Assembly: GCF_009377205.1 (NCBI RefSeq)
Contig: NZ_VJZE01000025.1
Location: forward strand, 1 to 42,312
Origin: Streptomyces phyllanthi
GTDB lineage: Bacteria; Actinomycetota; Actinomycetes; Streptomycetales; Streptomycetaceae
DNA: 42,312 nt
Direction of reading: 5' to 3'
Shown here in pieces: positions 1 through 8,830 of the stretch (the stretch's first letter is position 1; every line of letters starts with the position of its first letter). The notes under the pieces are model-generated. The model had not been told where the DNA came from and did not search any database. It saw only the letters and a list, made by a program, of their open reading frames with translations. The translations under genes and the position numbers were made by a program.

Positions 1-719
1 CCCGCACCCTCATCCCCACCCTCGTCACCGCCCTCCCTCCGGTTCTGCGCACGCACCGCGACTCGGGTCCGCTGGCCCACCGCCTCTGGGCCAGGCTCAC
101 CGGCCGTAGCCCCGACGAGGCGTCCCTGCGCGCGCTCGACACGGCACTCGGACTGCTGGCCGACCACGATCTGGCCGCCTCGACCCTCGCGGTCCGTGTC
201 GCCGCGTCCGCCCGCGCGCACACGTACGCCGCCGTGTCCGCGGGACTCGGCGTCCTCGAAGGCCCCCTGCACGGCGCGGCCAGTGAACTCGCCCACCGGC
301 TGCTCCTCGACGTCCTCGACCGCGGCACCGCGGTTCCCGTGATCGCCGACGAACTGCGCGCGGGACGCCGCGTTCCCGGTCTCGGGCACCGCCTCTATCC
401 CGGGGAGGACCCACGCGCGCGAGCACTGTTCACCCTCCTGGAGGACGTTCCGGGAGCGGCTCCCGCGCTGGCCGCCGCCCGGGACATCGAGGCCACCACC
501 GCCCGCCACGCCCCCCTTCACGCCAACGTCGACCTGGCCCTCGCCGTCCTCACGACCGCCTCGGGTATGCCCGCCTCCGCGGGCGAGACGATCTTCGCCG
601 TCGCACGGACGGCGGGCTGGATCGCACACGCACAGGAGGAGTACGGGGAACGCCCCCTGCGTATGCGTCCGAGCGGACAGTACGTGGGGGTGCGGCCGCC
701 CCAGCCCCTGCCGCGGTGA
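1..719 (+). CDS. Citrate synthase-like protein, C-terminal part (5' truncated by window edge)
   Basis: The frame is open from base 3 to the TGA at 717-719, giving about 238 residues, so the N-terminal part lies outside the window. Citrate synthase landmarks follow in order: GPLHGAASE (active-site His), GLGHRLYP followed by DPRA (second His), NVDLALAVL (catalytic Asp), GWIAHAQEEY, and RPSGQYVG near the end with a citrate-binding Arg. The family condenses acetyl-CoA or propionyl-CoA with oxaloacetate. GLGHRLYPGEDPRA differs from the GFGHRVY of housekeeping enzymes. In Streptomyces this variant occurs in a divergent citrate synthase-like paralogue, often with an N-terminal helix-turn-helix that would be outside the window. 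Citrate or methylcitrate specificity cannot be decided here. The CitA-type kinase 1.2 kb downstream fits a carboxylate neighbourhood. Confidence 0.85.
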   Translation, partial: RTLIPTLVTALPPVLRTHRDSGPLAHRLWARLTGRSPDEASLRALDTALGLLADHDLAASTLAVRVAASARAHTYAAVSAGLGVLEGPLHGAASELAHRLLLDVLDRGTAVPVIADELRAGRRVPGLGHRLYPGEDPRARALFTLLEDVPGAAPALAAARDIEATTARHAPLHANVDLALAVLTTASGMPASAGETIFAVARTAGWIAHAQEEYGERPLRMRPSGQYVGVRPPQPLPR

Positions 720-826
720 CGGAGCGAGCACGACCGCCCACGGCTGAACCACGTGCCACGCGCCACGCGCGCCCCCCAAGTTTTTGTGCGCCCCATTGGC
801 CCGTCCGGAAGCCCCTGACACTCAAG

Positions 827-845
827 TCAGGTTAGGCTCACCTCT
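827..845 (+). promoter_or_regulatory. Iron box (DmdR/IdeR-type operator) overlapping a leaderless promoter
   Basis: TCAGGTTAGGCTCACCTCT matches the Streptomyces iron box TTAGGTTAGGCTCACCTAA at 16 of 19 positions and ends one base before the GTG start at 846. It contains TAGGCT (833-838), a TANNNT -10 element seven bases before the start codon, and there is no Shine-Dalgarno sequence. The inference is that DmdR1/IdeR with Fe2+ covers the -10 of a leaderless message. Confidence 0.7.
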
Positions 846-1784
846 GTGAGTACGTGCACGACCGCGTCGCGGCACTTCGACGAGCCTCTCGCGGGGACCT
901 CGGCCACCGCGAGGACCTGGCTGCTGCTCGAACAGCCCGGCCCCTGGGGTGCCAGGGCGCTCACATCGAGCCACCTGGACCCGGCCGTCGGCCGCGCCCT
1001 CGAGGCGGCAGCGGACGGCACGGGTGTACGTGTCGCGCTCATACGCCGCCCCGGCCGGCACGCGGACTGCCACACGGTCCGCGAGCGCCGTGTGTACGCG
1101 GCCCACACCGTTCCGGGGAACATGTGGCTGCACAGCACCACGACCACCGATCCGGAGCAGCTGCTCGACCTCGATTTCACCGCGCTGGCCACGGGTGACC
1201 ATCACACCTTCGGCTCCGTGCTACGGGGTCGGCCCCACACAGGCGACCCGCTGGCGCTCGTCTGCACCAACGGCAAGCGCGACCGCTGCTGCGCCCTCCT
1301 GGGCCGGCCCCTCGCCGCCGAACTGGCCGCCTCCGGAGTGGAGGGCGTCTGGGAGGTCACCCACCTGGGCGGCCACCGCTTCTCCCCCACGCTGCTGGTC
1401 CTGCCGACCGGATACGCGTACGGCCGCGCCGAGGCCCACCACGTCAAGGAGGTCCTCCAAGGCGTACGGGAAGGACGGATCGTCACCGAGGGGTGCCGCG
1501 GAAGCTCCGCCTGGGAGCGGCCCGGGCAGGCGGCCGAGCTGGCCGTGCGCGCGGAGACGGGCGAGGACAGGGCGGGCGCTCTCACCGTCGTCGCCACGGA
1601 GGGCACAGCCCCGCAGTGGGAGGTGACGGTCGCGCACACCGACGGCCGCCTCTGGCATGTGACCGTCGCCCAGGGTGCCTCGCTGCCGCCCCGGCCCGAG
1701 AGCTGCGGCTCTCCTCTGGGCTCCCCCGCCCGGATGGACGTGGTGGCCGTACGGGCCCTCGCGGCCACGGCTCCGGCGCTCTGA
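846..1784 (+). CDS. Sucrase/ferredoxin-like family protein
   Basis: This is a 312-residue soluble protein of the sucrase ferredoxin-like family, which has a thioredoxin-like fold related to [2Fe-2S] ferredoxins. The diagnostic block is VCTNGKRDRCCALLGRPLA, carrying a Cys then a Cys pair, followed by VTHLGGHRFSPTLLVLPTG. The C-terminal third contains RGSSAWERPGQAAELAVR, also typical of the family. The GTG at 846 was chosen because it follows an iron box and a -10 element at leaderless spacing; there is no ribosome binding site or good alternative start. The iron box suggests expression under iron limitation, so a redox or iron-handling role is plausible. Enzymatic function is not established for the family and sucrase activity should not be assumed. 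It stands alone, with about 120 bases before the next gene. Confidence 0.85.
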   Translation: MSTCTTASRHFDEPLAGTSATARTWLLLEQPGPWGARALTSSHLDPAVGRALEAAADGTGVRVALIRRPGRHADCHTVRERRVYAAHTVPGNMWLHSTTTTDPEQLLDLDFTALATGDHHTFGSVLRGRPHTGDPLALVCTNGKRDRCCALLGRPLAAELAASGVEGVWEVTHLGGHRFSPTLLVLPTGYAYGRAEAHHVKEVLQGVREGRIVTEGCRGSSAWERPGQAAELAVRAETGEDRAGALTVVATEGTAPQWEVTVAHTDGRLWHVTVAQGASLPPRPESCGSPLGSPARMDVVAVRALAATAPAL

Positions 1785-1865
1785 CCAGGGGCGCCGGCCC
1801 ACGAGCTGCCGCAGACGCGTACGAGACGCGGGTCTGCCCGCTCGAAGAGATCCACGCCACACCCC

Positions 1866-1895
1866 TTCGGCCCGGCTCGCCCGCCCACGTACCGT
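1866..1895 (+). promoter_or_regulatory. Candidate leaderless promoter of the sensor kinase
   Basis: TTCGGC (1866-1871) and TACCGT (1890-1895) are separated by 18 bases, and the -10 ends seven bases before the ATG at 1903. No Shine-Dalgarno sequence precedes that ATG. The promoter is inferred from motif and spacing only. Confidence 0.4.
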
Positions 1896-1902
1896 CGTGG
1901 GT

Positions 1903-3627
1903 ATGAGCCCCACTCCCCCCGCACGTCGTCTGCGCCTGGGTCTGCCGCGACGGGTGTTCTCGCAGGTGCTGCTGATGCAGGTGGCGATCGCCGCCGGAGT
2001 CGCCGTGCTCGTGACCGGGCTGTTCCTCGCACCGCTCAGCGACCAGCTGGACGACCAGGCGATGCGCCGCGCCCTCGCGATCGCGCAGACGACGGCGGTC
2101 CAGCCGCAGCTCGCCAAGGATCTGGTGTCGACCAGGCCGTCCGTGGACGGCCCCGTCCAGACGGAGGCCGAGCGCATCCGCAAGGCCAGTGGGGCCGAGT
2201 ACGTCGTCGTCATGAACATGAACGGCGTCCGCTGGTCGCACACGGACCCGAAACAGATCGGCGGCGTCGTCTCGACCGACCCGCGCCAGGCCCTCGCCGG
2301 ACATGAGGTCATGCAGATAGACGAAGGGACGCTGGGCCGTTCGGCACGCGGCAAGGTACCGCTGCGCGACGCGGACGGGAAGATCGTCGGTGCGGTCTCG
2401 GTCGGGATCGAGTACGACAGCGTGCGCGCCCGGCTGATCCACGCGATCCCCGGGCTCTTCGCCTACGCAGGCGCGGCCCTCGCCATCGGGGCGCTGGCCG
2501 CGTACCTGATCTCCCGGAGAGTGCAGCGGCAGACGCGCGACCTGGCCTTCTCGGACATCTCGGCGCTGCTCGCGGAGCGCGAGGCGATGCTGCACGGCAT
2601 CCGGGAGGGCGTGGTCGCCCTGGACCGCGGCGGCCGCGTCCGGCTGCTGAACGACGAGGCGCAACGGCTGCTGGGCATCGGCGAGGAAGCCGTCGGCCGT
2701 TCCCTCGACGAGGCGCTCGGCGAGGGCCGTACGACGGATGTCCTGGCCGGTCGTGTCACGGGCACCGACCTGCTCACCGTCCAGGGCCAGCGCGTCCTGG
2801 TGGCCAACCGCATGCCCACCGACGACGGGGGCGCCGTAGCCACCCTGCGCGACCGTACGGAGCTGGAACAGCTCGGCCGCGAACTCGACTCCACACGCGG
2901 CCTGATCGACGCCCTGCGCGCGCAGGACCACGAGCACGCCAACCGTATGCACACCCTGCTGGGCCTGCTCGAACTGGAGATGTACGAGGACGCAGTGGAG
3001 TTCGTCGGCGAGGTGGTCGGCGACCACAGGGCGACCTCCGAGCAGGTCACGGAGAAGATCCACGATCCGCTGCTGACGGCGCTGCTCGTCGGCAAGGCCA
3101 CCGTGGCGGCCGAGCGTGGCGTGGCCCTGTCTCTTTCGAACCGGACCTTCCTGCCGGACCAGCTGATCGACCCCAGAGGTCTGGTCACCATCGTCGGCAA
3201 CCTCGTCGACAACGCCCTCGATGCCGTCGCCGGTACGCCACACGCGCGCGTGGAGGTCGAACTGCGTGCCGAAGCGCGCACGGCGGTCCTCAGGGTGCGT
3301 GACACCGGCCCCGGAGTCCCTGTGGAGCAGCGGGAACTGGTGTTCGCGGACGGATGGTCCACGAAGAAGCCGCCCGCACACGGCAAGCGCGGTATCGGGC
3401 TCTCCCTGGTGCGCCGGCTCGCCGAACGGCAGGGAGGCAGCGCCCGCGTCGGGGAGGCGGACGGCGGCGGCGCGGAGTTCACCGTCATACTCCCCGAGGC
3501 ACTGGCGGAACCGGAGCTGAGGGATCCTGTCCCGGCGGGCACGGCGCCCAGCCCGGCAGGAGCGCCAAGTCCGGAGCCCGCACAGGAGCTTCGGACCGCC
3601 ACCGCAGCCACCAAGGAGGAGTCCTGA
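1903..3627 (+). CDS. CitA/DcuS-type sensor histidine kinase
   Basis: This 574-residue membrane kinase pairs with the response regulator that follows. Order: cytoplasmic Arg-rich start, TM1 (about 19-45), extracytoplasmic sensor domain (about 46-172), TM2 (about 178-198), cytoplasmic PAS domain (about 215-315), then an atypical H-box, AQDHEHANRMH, with His343 as the likely phosphorylation site. Such DHE-x-x-N-x-x-H boxes are typical of the CitA/DcuS/MalK family of di- and tricarboxylate sensors. The ATPase domain shows NLVDNALDAV (N box), DTGPGVP (G1) and GKRGIGLSLV (G2). About 40 Pro/Ala-rich residues follow. The frame is open upstream to 1675, but the protein pattern begins at ATG 1903; GTG 1897 is possible. 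The ligand is inferred from family only; citrate, malate, fumarate or acetate are candidates given the nearby citrate synthase-like gene and symporter. Confidence 0.9.
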   Translation: MSPTPPARRLRLGLPRRVFSQVLLMQVAIAAGVAVLVTGLFLAPLSDQLDDQAMRRALAIAQTTAVQPQLAKDLVSTRPSVDGPVQTEAERIRKASGAEYVVVMNMNGVRWSHTDPKQIGGVVSTDPRQALAGHEVMQIDEGTLGRSARGKVPLRDADGKIVGAVSVGIEYDSVRARLIHAIPGLFAYAGAALAIGALAAYLISRRVQRQTRDLAFSDISALLAEREAMLHGIREGVVALDRGGRVRLLNDEAQRLLGIGEEAVGRSLDEALGEGRTTDVLAGRVTGTDLLTVQGQRVLVANRMPTDDGGAVATLRDRTELEQLGRELDSTRGLIDALRAQDHEHANRMHTLLGLLELEMYEDAVEFVGEVVGDHRATSEQVTEKIHDPLLTALLVGKATVAAERGVALSLSNRTFLPDQLIDPRGLVTIVGNLVDNALDAVAGTPHARVEVELRAEARTAVLRVRDTGPGVPVEQRELVFADGWSTKKPPAHGKRGIGLSLVRRLAERQGGSARVGEADGGGAEFTVILPEALAEPELRDPVPAGTAPSPAGAPSPEPAQELRTATAATKEES

Positions 3628-4307
3628 TGATCGAGGTCCTGGTCGTGGACGACGACCCCAGGGTCGCGAAGGTCAACGCCGCCTATGTGGCGAAGGTGGC
3701 CGGCTTCCATGTCGCGGGCGCGGCACACAGCGCGGCGGAGGCGCTGCAGCAGATGGAGACGCTGCCCCGCCTCGACCTCGTTCTGATGGACCATTACCTG
3801 CCCGACCGGACGGGGCTCGCGGTCGTCCAGGAGATGCGGCGCCGCGGTCTCCAGGCCGACGTGATCATGGTGACGGCGGCCCGCGACGTCTCGACCGTCC
3901 AGGCGGCGATGCGTCAGGGGGCGCTGCAGTACCTGGTCAAGCCGTTCGCGTTCGCGGGCCTGCGCGCCAAGCTGGAGGCGTACGCGGATCTGCGCCGCAC
4001 CCTCGACGGCGGCGGCGAGGCCGAACAGGCCGAGGTGGACCGGATCTTCGGCGCCCTCTCGGCGGGCGGAGAGCCCGACCTTCCCAAGGGCCACTCGGCC
4101 ACGACGACGGAGCTCGTACGCCGCGCCCTGATGTCCGCCGACGGCCCGCTGTCGGCCCAGGAGATCGCCGAACAGACCGGTCTCAGCCGCCAGACGGCCC
4201 AGCGCTACCTGAAGCTCCTGGAGCGGACGGGACGGGCCACGCTGACCCTCAAGTACGGAGACGCGGGCCGGCCGGAGCACCGCTACGTGTGGGCGACACG
4301 CCCCTGA
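3627..4307 (+). CDS. CitB/DcuR-type response regulator
   Basis: This is a 226-residue cytoplasmic response regulator. The receiver domain (1-120) has acidic residues Asp8-Asp10, phosphoacceptor Asp55 in LVLMDHYLPD, a Thr in MVTAAR and the conserved Lys in YLVKPF. The C-terminal half ends in a helix-turn-helix (LSAQEIAEQTGLSRQTAQRY) as in CitB/DcuR regulators. Its ATG overlaps the kinase stop codon (TGATG, one shared base), and a strong AAGGAGGA at 3613-3620 precedes it, so the two are translationally coupled. The frame is also open upstream through the kinase gene, but that is a shadow. Likely targets are carboxylate uptake genes such as the convergent symporter operon; this is inference from position. 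Confidence 0.92.
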   Translation: MIEVLVVDDDPRVAKVNAAYVAKVAGFHVAGAAHSAAEALQQMETLPRLDLVLMDHYLPDRTGLAVVQEMRRRGLQADVIMVTAARDVSTVQAAMRQGALQYLVKPFAFAGLRAKLEAYADLRRTLDGGGEAEQAEVDRIFGALSAGGEPDLPKGHSATTTELVRRALMSADGPLSAQEIAEQTGLSRQTAQRYLKLLERTGRATLTLKYGDAGRPEHRYVWATRP

Positions 4308-4350
4308 GGGCAGGGTCCCCCCGTACGTCGTGGGGAGCGCGCCCTGTCGG
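4308..4350. terminator. Probable bidirectional terminator hairpin
   Basis: The 61-base gap between convergent genes starts with GGGCAGGG-t-CCCC and is matched by GGGG and then CCCTGTC, forming an imperfect GC-rich stem over 4309-4348. There is no T run, which is usual in Streptomyces. Confidence 0.4.
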
Positions 4351-4368
4351 GCAAGGGCTCTGCCGGCC

Positions 4369-5961
4369 TCAGACCGCCCCGGCGCCCGTGAGCGATCGCA
4401 CCTCGGTCTCCGCATGCTTCGCCCGGTCCGCCCGCTCCGCCGAGGTGACCGTGCCCAGCCAGCCCGCGAGGAAACCGAGCGGGATGGAGACGAGGCCCGG
4501 GTTCTCCAGGGGGAAGTACTGGAAGTCGGTACCGGGGAACAGCGATCCGGGGCTCCCCGAGACCACCGGCGAGAACAGCACGAGCACCACCGCGGGCAGC
4601 AGCCCCCCGTACACGGCCCACACCGCACCACGCGTGGTGAAACGCCGCCAGAACAGCGAGTAGAGCAGCACCGGCAGGTTGGCGGAGGCGGCGACCGCGA
4701 AGGCCAGGCCCACCAGGAACGCCACGTTGAGGTCACGGGCGAGCAGGCCGATCGCGATCGCGACCACGCCGACCCCGACCGCGGCGACCCGCGCGACGGT
4801 CACCTCCCTCCACTGCTTTCCACGGGGGCGGCGCAGCGACGCGTACAGATCGTGCGCCACGGATGCCGACGACGCGAGCGTGATCCCGGCGACGACCGCG
4901 AGGATCGTGGCGAAGGCGATGGCGGCGACGAGCGCGAACAAGACCGTTCCGCCGGTGGAGTCCGCGCCTCCGCCCAGGTCGAGCGCGAGCAGCGGAACCG
5001 CCGTGTTCCCGGCCGCGTTCGAAGCACGTACGGCCTCAGGCCCGACGATCGCGGCCGCGCCGAAGCCCAGCACGATCGTCATCAGGTAGAAGCCGCCGAT
5101 GAGCCCGATCGACCACACCACCGAGCGACGCGCGGCTCTGGCGGTCGGCACCGTGTAGAACCGCGACAGGATGTGCGGCAGCCCAGCCGTACCCAACACC
5201 AGCGCGAGCCCCAGGCTGATGAAGTCGAAGCGCGCGGTCCAGTCACCGCCGTACCGCAACCCGGGTGCCAGGAACGCGTTCCCGTGCCCACTGCGCTGCG
5301 CCGCCGTGCGCAGCATCTGGTCGAAGTCCCCCTGGAAGCGCACCAGAACGAGCACGGTCAGCGCGAGCGCCCCGCCCATCAGCAGGATCGCCTTGACGAT
5401 CTGGATCCATGTGGTGGCCCGCATCCCTCCGAACGACACATAGATGACCATGAGCGCGCCGACGCCGATGATCGTCCAGGTCCTGGCCGACTCGCTCGTA
5501 CCACCCAGCAGCAGCGAGACCAGGGCCCCCGCTCCCACCATCTGCGCCACCAGGTACAGAACGGACACGGTCACCGAGGACGTTCCCGCCGCGGTCCGCA
5601 CCGGCCGCTCGCTCATCCGTGCGGCGACCACGTCGGCGAGTGTGAACCGCCCGCAGTTGCGTACCAGTTCAGCGACCAGGTACAGCACCACGAGCCACGC
5701 GACCAGGAAGCCCACCGAGTACAGCAGCCCGTCGTATCCGTGGAGCGCGATGAGTCCGGAGATCCCGAGGAACGATGCCGCCGACATGTAGTCGCCCGCG
5801 ATGGCAAAACCATTCTCCATCGGCGAGAACAACCGCCCGCCGGCATAGAACTCCTCCGCCGAGCCATGCCGGTTGCGGCTCACCCAGGTCGTGATTCCCA
5901 GGGTGACCGCGACGAACGCGCTGAACAGCAGCAGCGCGAGTGTCTGGTGGTCGCCGGTCAC
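4369..5961 (-). CDS. Sodium:solute symporter, cation/acetate (ActP-like)
   Basis: This 530-residue integral membrane protein has about 13 predicted hydrophobic segments and belongs to the solute:sodium symporter family. Family landmarks include EEFYAGGR near residue 38, GDYMSAASFLGISG, ISLGLALVLGTAGLPHILSRFY, which resembles the acetate-transporter segment, and LPVLLYSLFWRRFTTRG. The closest named type is ActP/MctP, which imports acetate, propionate or pyruvate with Na+. The GTG start at 5961 overlaps the TGA of the upstream DUF485 gene (GTGA), and GGAGGAGGA lies just before it, so the pair is an operon of the classic DUF485-actP kind. It is convergent with the CitAB-like genes. The exact substrate is unproved. 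Confidence 0.9.
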   Translation of the reverse strand: MTGDHQTLALLLFSAFVAVTLGITTWVSRNRHGSAEEFYAGGRLFSPMENGFAIAGDYMSAASFLGISGLIALHGYDGLLYSVGFLVAWLVVLYLVAELVRNCGRFTLADVVAARMSERPVRTAAGTSSVTVSVLYLVAQMVGAGALVSLLLGGTSESARTWTIIGVGALMVIYVSFGGMRATTWIQIVKAILLMGGALALTVLVLVRFQGDFDQMLRTAAQRSGHGNAFLAPGLRYGGDWTARFDFISLGLALVLGTAGLPHILSRFYTVPTARAARRSVVWSIGLIGGFYLMTIVLGFGAAAIVGPEAVRASNAAGNTAVPLLALDLGGGADSTGGTVLFALVAAIAFATILAVVAGITLASSASVAHDLYASLRRPRGKQWREVTVARVAAVGVGVVAIAIGLLARDLNVAFLVGLAFAVAASANLPVLLYSLFWRRFTTRGAVWAVYGGLLPAVVLVLFSPVVSGSPGSLFPGTDFQYFPLENPGLVSIPLGFLAGWLGTVTSAERADRAKHAETEVRSLTGAGAV

Positions 5962-6527
5962 CGGTGTCCTCCTCCGACGACCCGCGTCAGTTCCTGGGTG
6001 TCCCAGCGCAGTTCGAGCGCGGCCCGGTCCCGGCGCACCCTCGCGTGCCGCGCGTACGCCCAGGTGAACAGGAACGTGGTCAGGAACTGCCCGAGCCCCG
6101 CAAGCATCGCCACGTTCACGGCACCCGCCACCGAGCGCGCCATCAGGCCGGGCGCGGTCGTGGCCATCACCACGTATCCGACGTACCAGGTGAAGAAGAC
6201 GGCGACTCCCGGGACCACGAACCGCCGGTACCTGCTGCGCACCTCCTGGAAGGCCGCGCTCCGCTGCACCTCCAGATAGATGTCGGCCGCGCCCCCGGCC
6301 CGGTCCCCGACCCCCCGGTCGGCCGACGGCCCGACGGACGCAGGTGCGCCCGTGCCGTCCAACTCGCCCCAGCCGGAGTTCAGTGCGTCGTACCAGGGGT
6401 CGTCGAAGCGTGCTTCCCCGGCCACGCCGGTGCCGGCGGGGGCCGGGGCACGCCCTTCACGGCTCTCGACCGTTCTCTCGGGACCACCTCCGCGGCGCAG
6501 ACGGAGACGGCCATTACTTGACGTCAT
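5958..6527 (-). CDS. DUF485 small membrane protein
   Basis: This 189-residue protein has a disordered Gly/Pro/Arg-rich first half and a C-terminal DUF485 domain with two membrane segments (about 105-130 and 140-165). The domain starts at ...EVQRSAAFQEVRSRYRRF and continues VVPGVAVFFTWYVGYVVMA. DUF485 proteins are regularly encoded just before ActP-type symporters and are thought to be accessory. It overlaps the symporter start by four bases. The ATG at 6527 is taken; a TTG two codons upstream is also open, and no clear ribosome binding site precedes either. The disordered N-terminal half is long for the family. Confidence 0.85.
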   Translation of the reverse strand: MTSSNGRLRLRRGGGPERTVESREGRAPAPAGTGVAGEARFDDPWYDALNSGWGELDGTGAPASVGPSADRGVGDRAGGAADIYLEVQRSAAFQEVRSRYRRFVVPGVAVFFTWYVGYVVMATTAPGLMARSVAGAVNVAMLAGLGQFLTTFLFTWAYARHARVRRDRAALELRWDTQELTRVVGGGHR

Positions 6528-6613
6528 GCCCAAGGATGGACAGAACGGGAAGATCTCTGACTCTTCTTCCCTTTGCGCTTCACCCCATCAGGTGACTGAC
6601 GCCGAGGACGGTT

Positions 6614-6653
6614 GCACAAGCCCCCTCGAGTGGGCATAAGGGGCCGCCTGTGC
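6614..6653 (-). terminator. Hairpin between the DUF485 promoter region and parE
   Basis: GCACA (6614-6618) pairs with TGTGC (6649-6653), and within it CCCCT (6622-6626) pairs with AGGGG (6639-6643). It lies about 55 bases past the parE stop codon and is the best candidate for its terminator, though the stem is interrupted. Confidence 0.35.
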
Positions 6654-6706
6654 ACGGTCCTTGACGCCTGCCCTGGCGAAGAGGCTGTCGATGTGCGCCT
6701 CCTCGG

Positions 6707-8830
6707 TTACGCGTCGATCCGCGACCGGTCCAGCGTCGCCGCCGAGCTGGAGATGAACTCCTTGCGGGGAGCGACGTCGTTGCCCATCAGGAGGTCGAAA
6801 ACCTGCTCGGCGGCCTCCAGGTCGGAGAGGTTGATCCGGCGCAGGGTGCGGTGGCGGGGGTCCATCGTGGTCTCGGCCAGCTGGTCGGCGTCCATCTCGC
6901 CGAGGCCCTTGTAGCGCTGGATCGAGTCCTTGTAGCGGACGCCCTTGCTCTGGAAATCCATGAGCCTGTCCCGCAGTTCGCGGTCCGAGTACGTGTACAC
7001 ATACTTGTCCTGGCCCCTCTTGGGCTGGACGAGCTCGATACGGTGCAGCGGCGGCACCGCGGCGAACACACGGCCCGCCTCGACCATGGGGCGCATGTAG
7101 CGCTGGAACAGCGTCAGGAGCAGGCAGCGAATGTGGGAGCCGTCCACATCGGCGTCGGTCATCATGATGATCTTGCCGTAGCGGGCGGCGTCGATGTCGA
7201 AGGTCCGGCCGGATCCGGCCCCTATGACCTGGATGATCGCGCCGCACTCGGCGTTTTTGAGCATGTCCGTCACGGACGACTTCTGGACGTTGAGGATCTT
7301 GCCCCGGATCGGCAGCAGGGCCTGGAACTCGGAGTTCCGGGCGAGCTTGGCGGTGCCCAGCGCGGAGTCGCCCTCGACGATGAACAGTTCGCTGCGCTCC
7401 ACGTCGTCGCTGCGGCAGTCGGCGAGCTTGGCGGGCAGCGAGGAGGACTCCAGTGCGGTCTTCCTGCGCTGGGCGTCCTTGTGCTGGCGGGCCGCGATAC
7501 GCGTACGGGCGGCGGCGACGGCCTTCTCCAGGACGACGCGGGCCTGTGCGGCGGCGTCACGCTTGGTGGAGGTCAGGAACGCCTTGAGTTCCTTCGTCAC
7601 CACGTTCGTCACGATGCGGCGGGCCGCCGAGGTGCCGAGGACCTCCTTGGTCTGGCCCTCGAACTGCGGCTCGGCGAGACGCACGGTGACGACGGCCGTC
7701 AGGCCCTCCAGGGCATCGTCCTTGACGACGTCGTCCTCGGCGACGCGCAGCAGCTTCTTGGCGCGCAGCACCTCGTTGACCGTCCTGGCGACGGCCTGCT
7801 CGAAGCCCGCGACGTGGGTGCCCCCCTTCGGGGTGGCGATGATGTTCACGAACGACTTGAGGGTCGTGTCGTAGCCCGTGCCCCAGCGCAGCGCGACGTC
7901 CACGCCGAGTTCGCGTACGACCTCGGTGGGGGTCATGTGCCCGCGGTCGTCCAGGACCGGGACGGTCTCCTTGAAGGTGCCCTGCCCCGTGAAGCGGAGG
8001 ACGTCGCAGACCGGCCTGTCCGTGGCCAGGTACTCGCAGAACTCGCTGATCCCGCCGTCGAAGCGGAAGGACTCCTCGCCCTTGCTGCCGTCCGGACCCA
8101 GGCCGTACTCGTCGCGGACGACGATGGTCAGTCCGGGCACGAGGAACGCGGTCTGCCGGGCGCGCTGGTGCAGCGTGTCCAGGGAGAGCTTGGCGTCCTT
8201 GAGGAAGATCTGGCGGTCGGCCCAGTAACGCACGCGCGTGCCGGTGCGGGTCTTGGGGATCCTCTTGACCTTGCGCGGGCCGCTCTGCGCCTCGAACTTC
8301 GCGTCCGGTCCCGTGGCCGCGAAGGCGCCGGGCACGCCGCGCCGGAAGCTGATGGCGTGCGTGTTGCCGCCACGGTCCACCTCGACGTCCAGACGGGACG
8401 AGAGCGCGTTCACCACGGAGGCGCCCACGCCGTGCAGACCGCCGGAGGCCGCGTACGAGCCGCCGCCGAACTTGCCGCCGGCGTGCAGCTTGGTCATGAC
8501 GACCTCGATGCCGGAGAGACCCGTCTTGGGCTCGACGTCCACGGGAATGCCGCGGCCGTTGTCCCGCACTTCCACGGAGGCGTCGTCGTGGAGGATCACT
8601 TCGATGTGGTCGCAGTAGCCCCCGAGGGCCTCGTCCACGGAGTTGTCGATGATCTCCCACAGGCAGTGCATCAGACCGCGGCTGTCGGTCGATCCGATGT
8701 ACATGCCGGGGCGCTTGCGTACGGCCTCGAGCCCCTCGAGGACGAGCAGGTGCCGCGCGGTGTAGTTGGAACCGTCCCGGTCTGCTCCTGTCAGCAGCGC
8801 TGTGGACGGCACGGACGTGTCGGCGGTCAC
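6707..8830 (-). CDS. parE: DNA topoisomerase IV subunit B (GyrB/ParE family)
   Basis: This 707-residue ATPase subunit belongs to the second type IIA topoisomerase of Streptomyces, which decatenates daughter chromosomes. The GHKL ATPase region has EIIDNSVDEALGG (Mg-binding Asn), DNGRGIPVD and GLHGVGASVVNALS. The Toprim domain has EGDSALGTAK and MMTDADVDGSHIR. The C-terminus carries QRYKGLGEMDADQL. Length and the start VTADTSVPSTALLTG fit ParE of Streptomyces rather than GyrB. The GTG at 8830 has GCGAGGAG eight bases ahead; the frame stays open to 9142, but that extension is the promoter region. The gene stands alone and is divergent from the DUF7455 gene. Its parC partner is not in the window. 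Confidence 0.93.
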   Translation of the reverse strand: MTADTSVPSTALLTGADRDGSNYTARHLLVLEGLEAVRKRPGMYIGSTDSRGLMHCLWEIIDNSVDEALGGYCDHIEVILHDDASVEVRDNGRGIPVDVEPKTGLSGIEVVMTKLHAGGKFGGGSYAASGGLHGVGASVVNALSSRLDVEVDRGGNTHAISFRRGVPGAFAATGPDAKFEAQSGPRKVKRIPKTRTGTRVRYWADRQIFLKDAKLSLDTLHQRARQTAFLVPGLTIVVRDEYGLGPDGSKGEESFRFDGGISEFCEYLATDRPVCDVLRFTGQGTFKETVPVLDDRGHMTPTEVVRELGVDVALRWGTGYDTTLKSFVNIIATPKGGTHVAGFEQAVARTVNEVLRAKKLLRVAEDDVVKDDALEGLTAVVTVRLAEPQFEGQTKEVLGTSAARRIVTNVVTKELKAFLTSTKRDAAAQARVVLEKAVAAARTRIAARQHKDAQRRKTALESSSLPAKLADCRSDDVERSELFIVEGDSALGTAKLARNSEFQALLPIRGKILNVQKSSVTDMLKNAECGAIIQVIGAGSGRTFDIDAARYGKIIMMTDADVDGSHIRCLLLTLFQRYMRPMVEAGRVFAAVPPLHRIELVQPKRGQDKYVYTYSDRELRDRLMDFQSKGVRYKDSIQRYKGLGEMDADQLAETTMDPRHRTLRRINLSDLEAAEQVFDLLMGNDVAPRKEFISSSAATLDRSRIDA

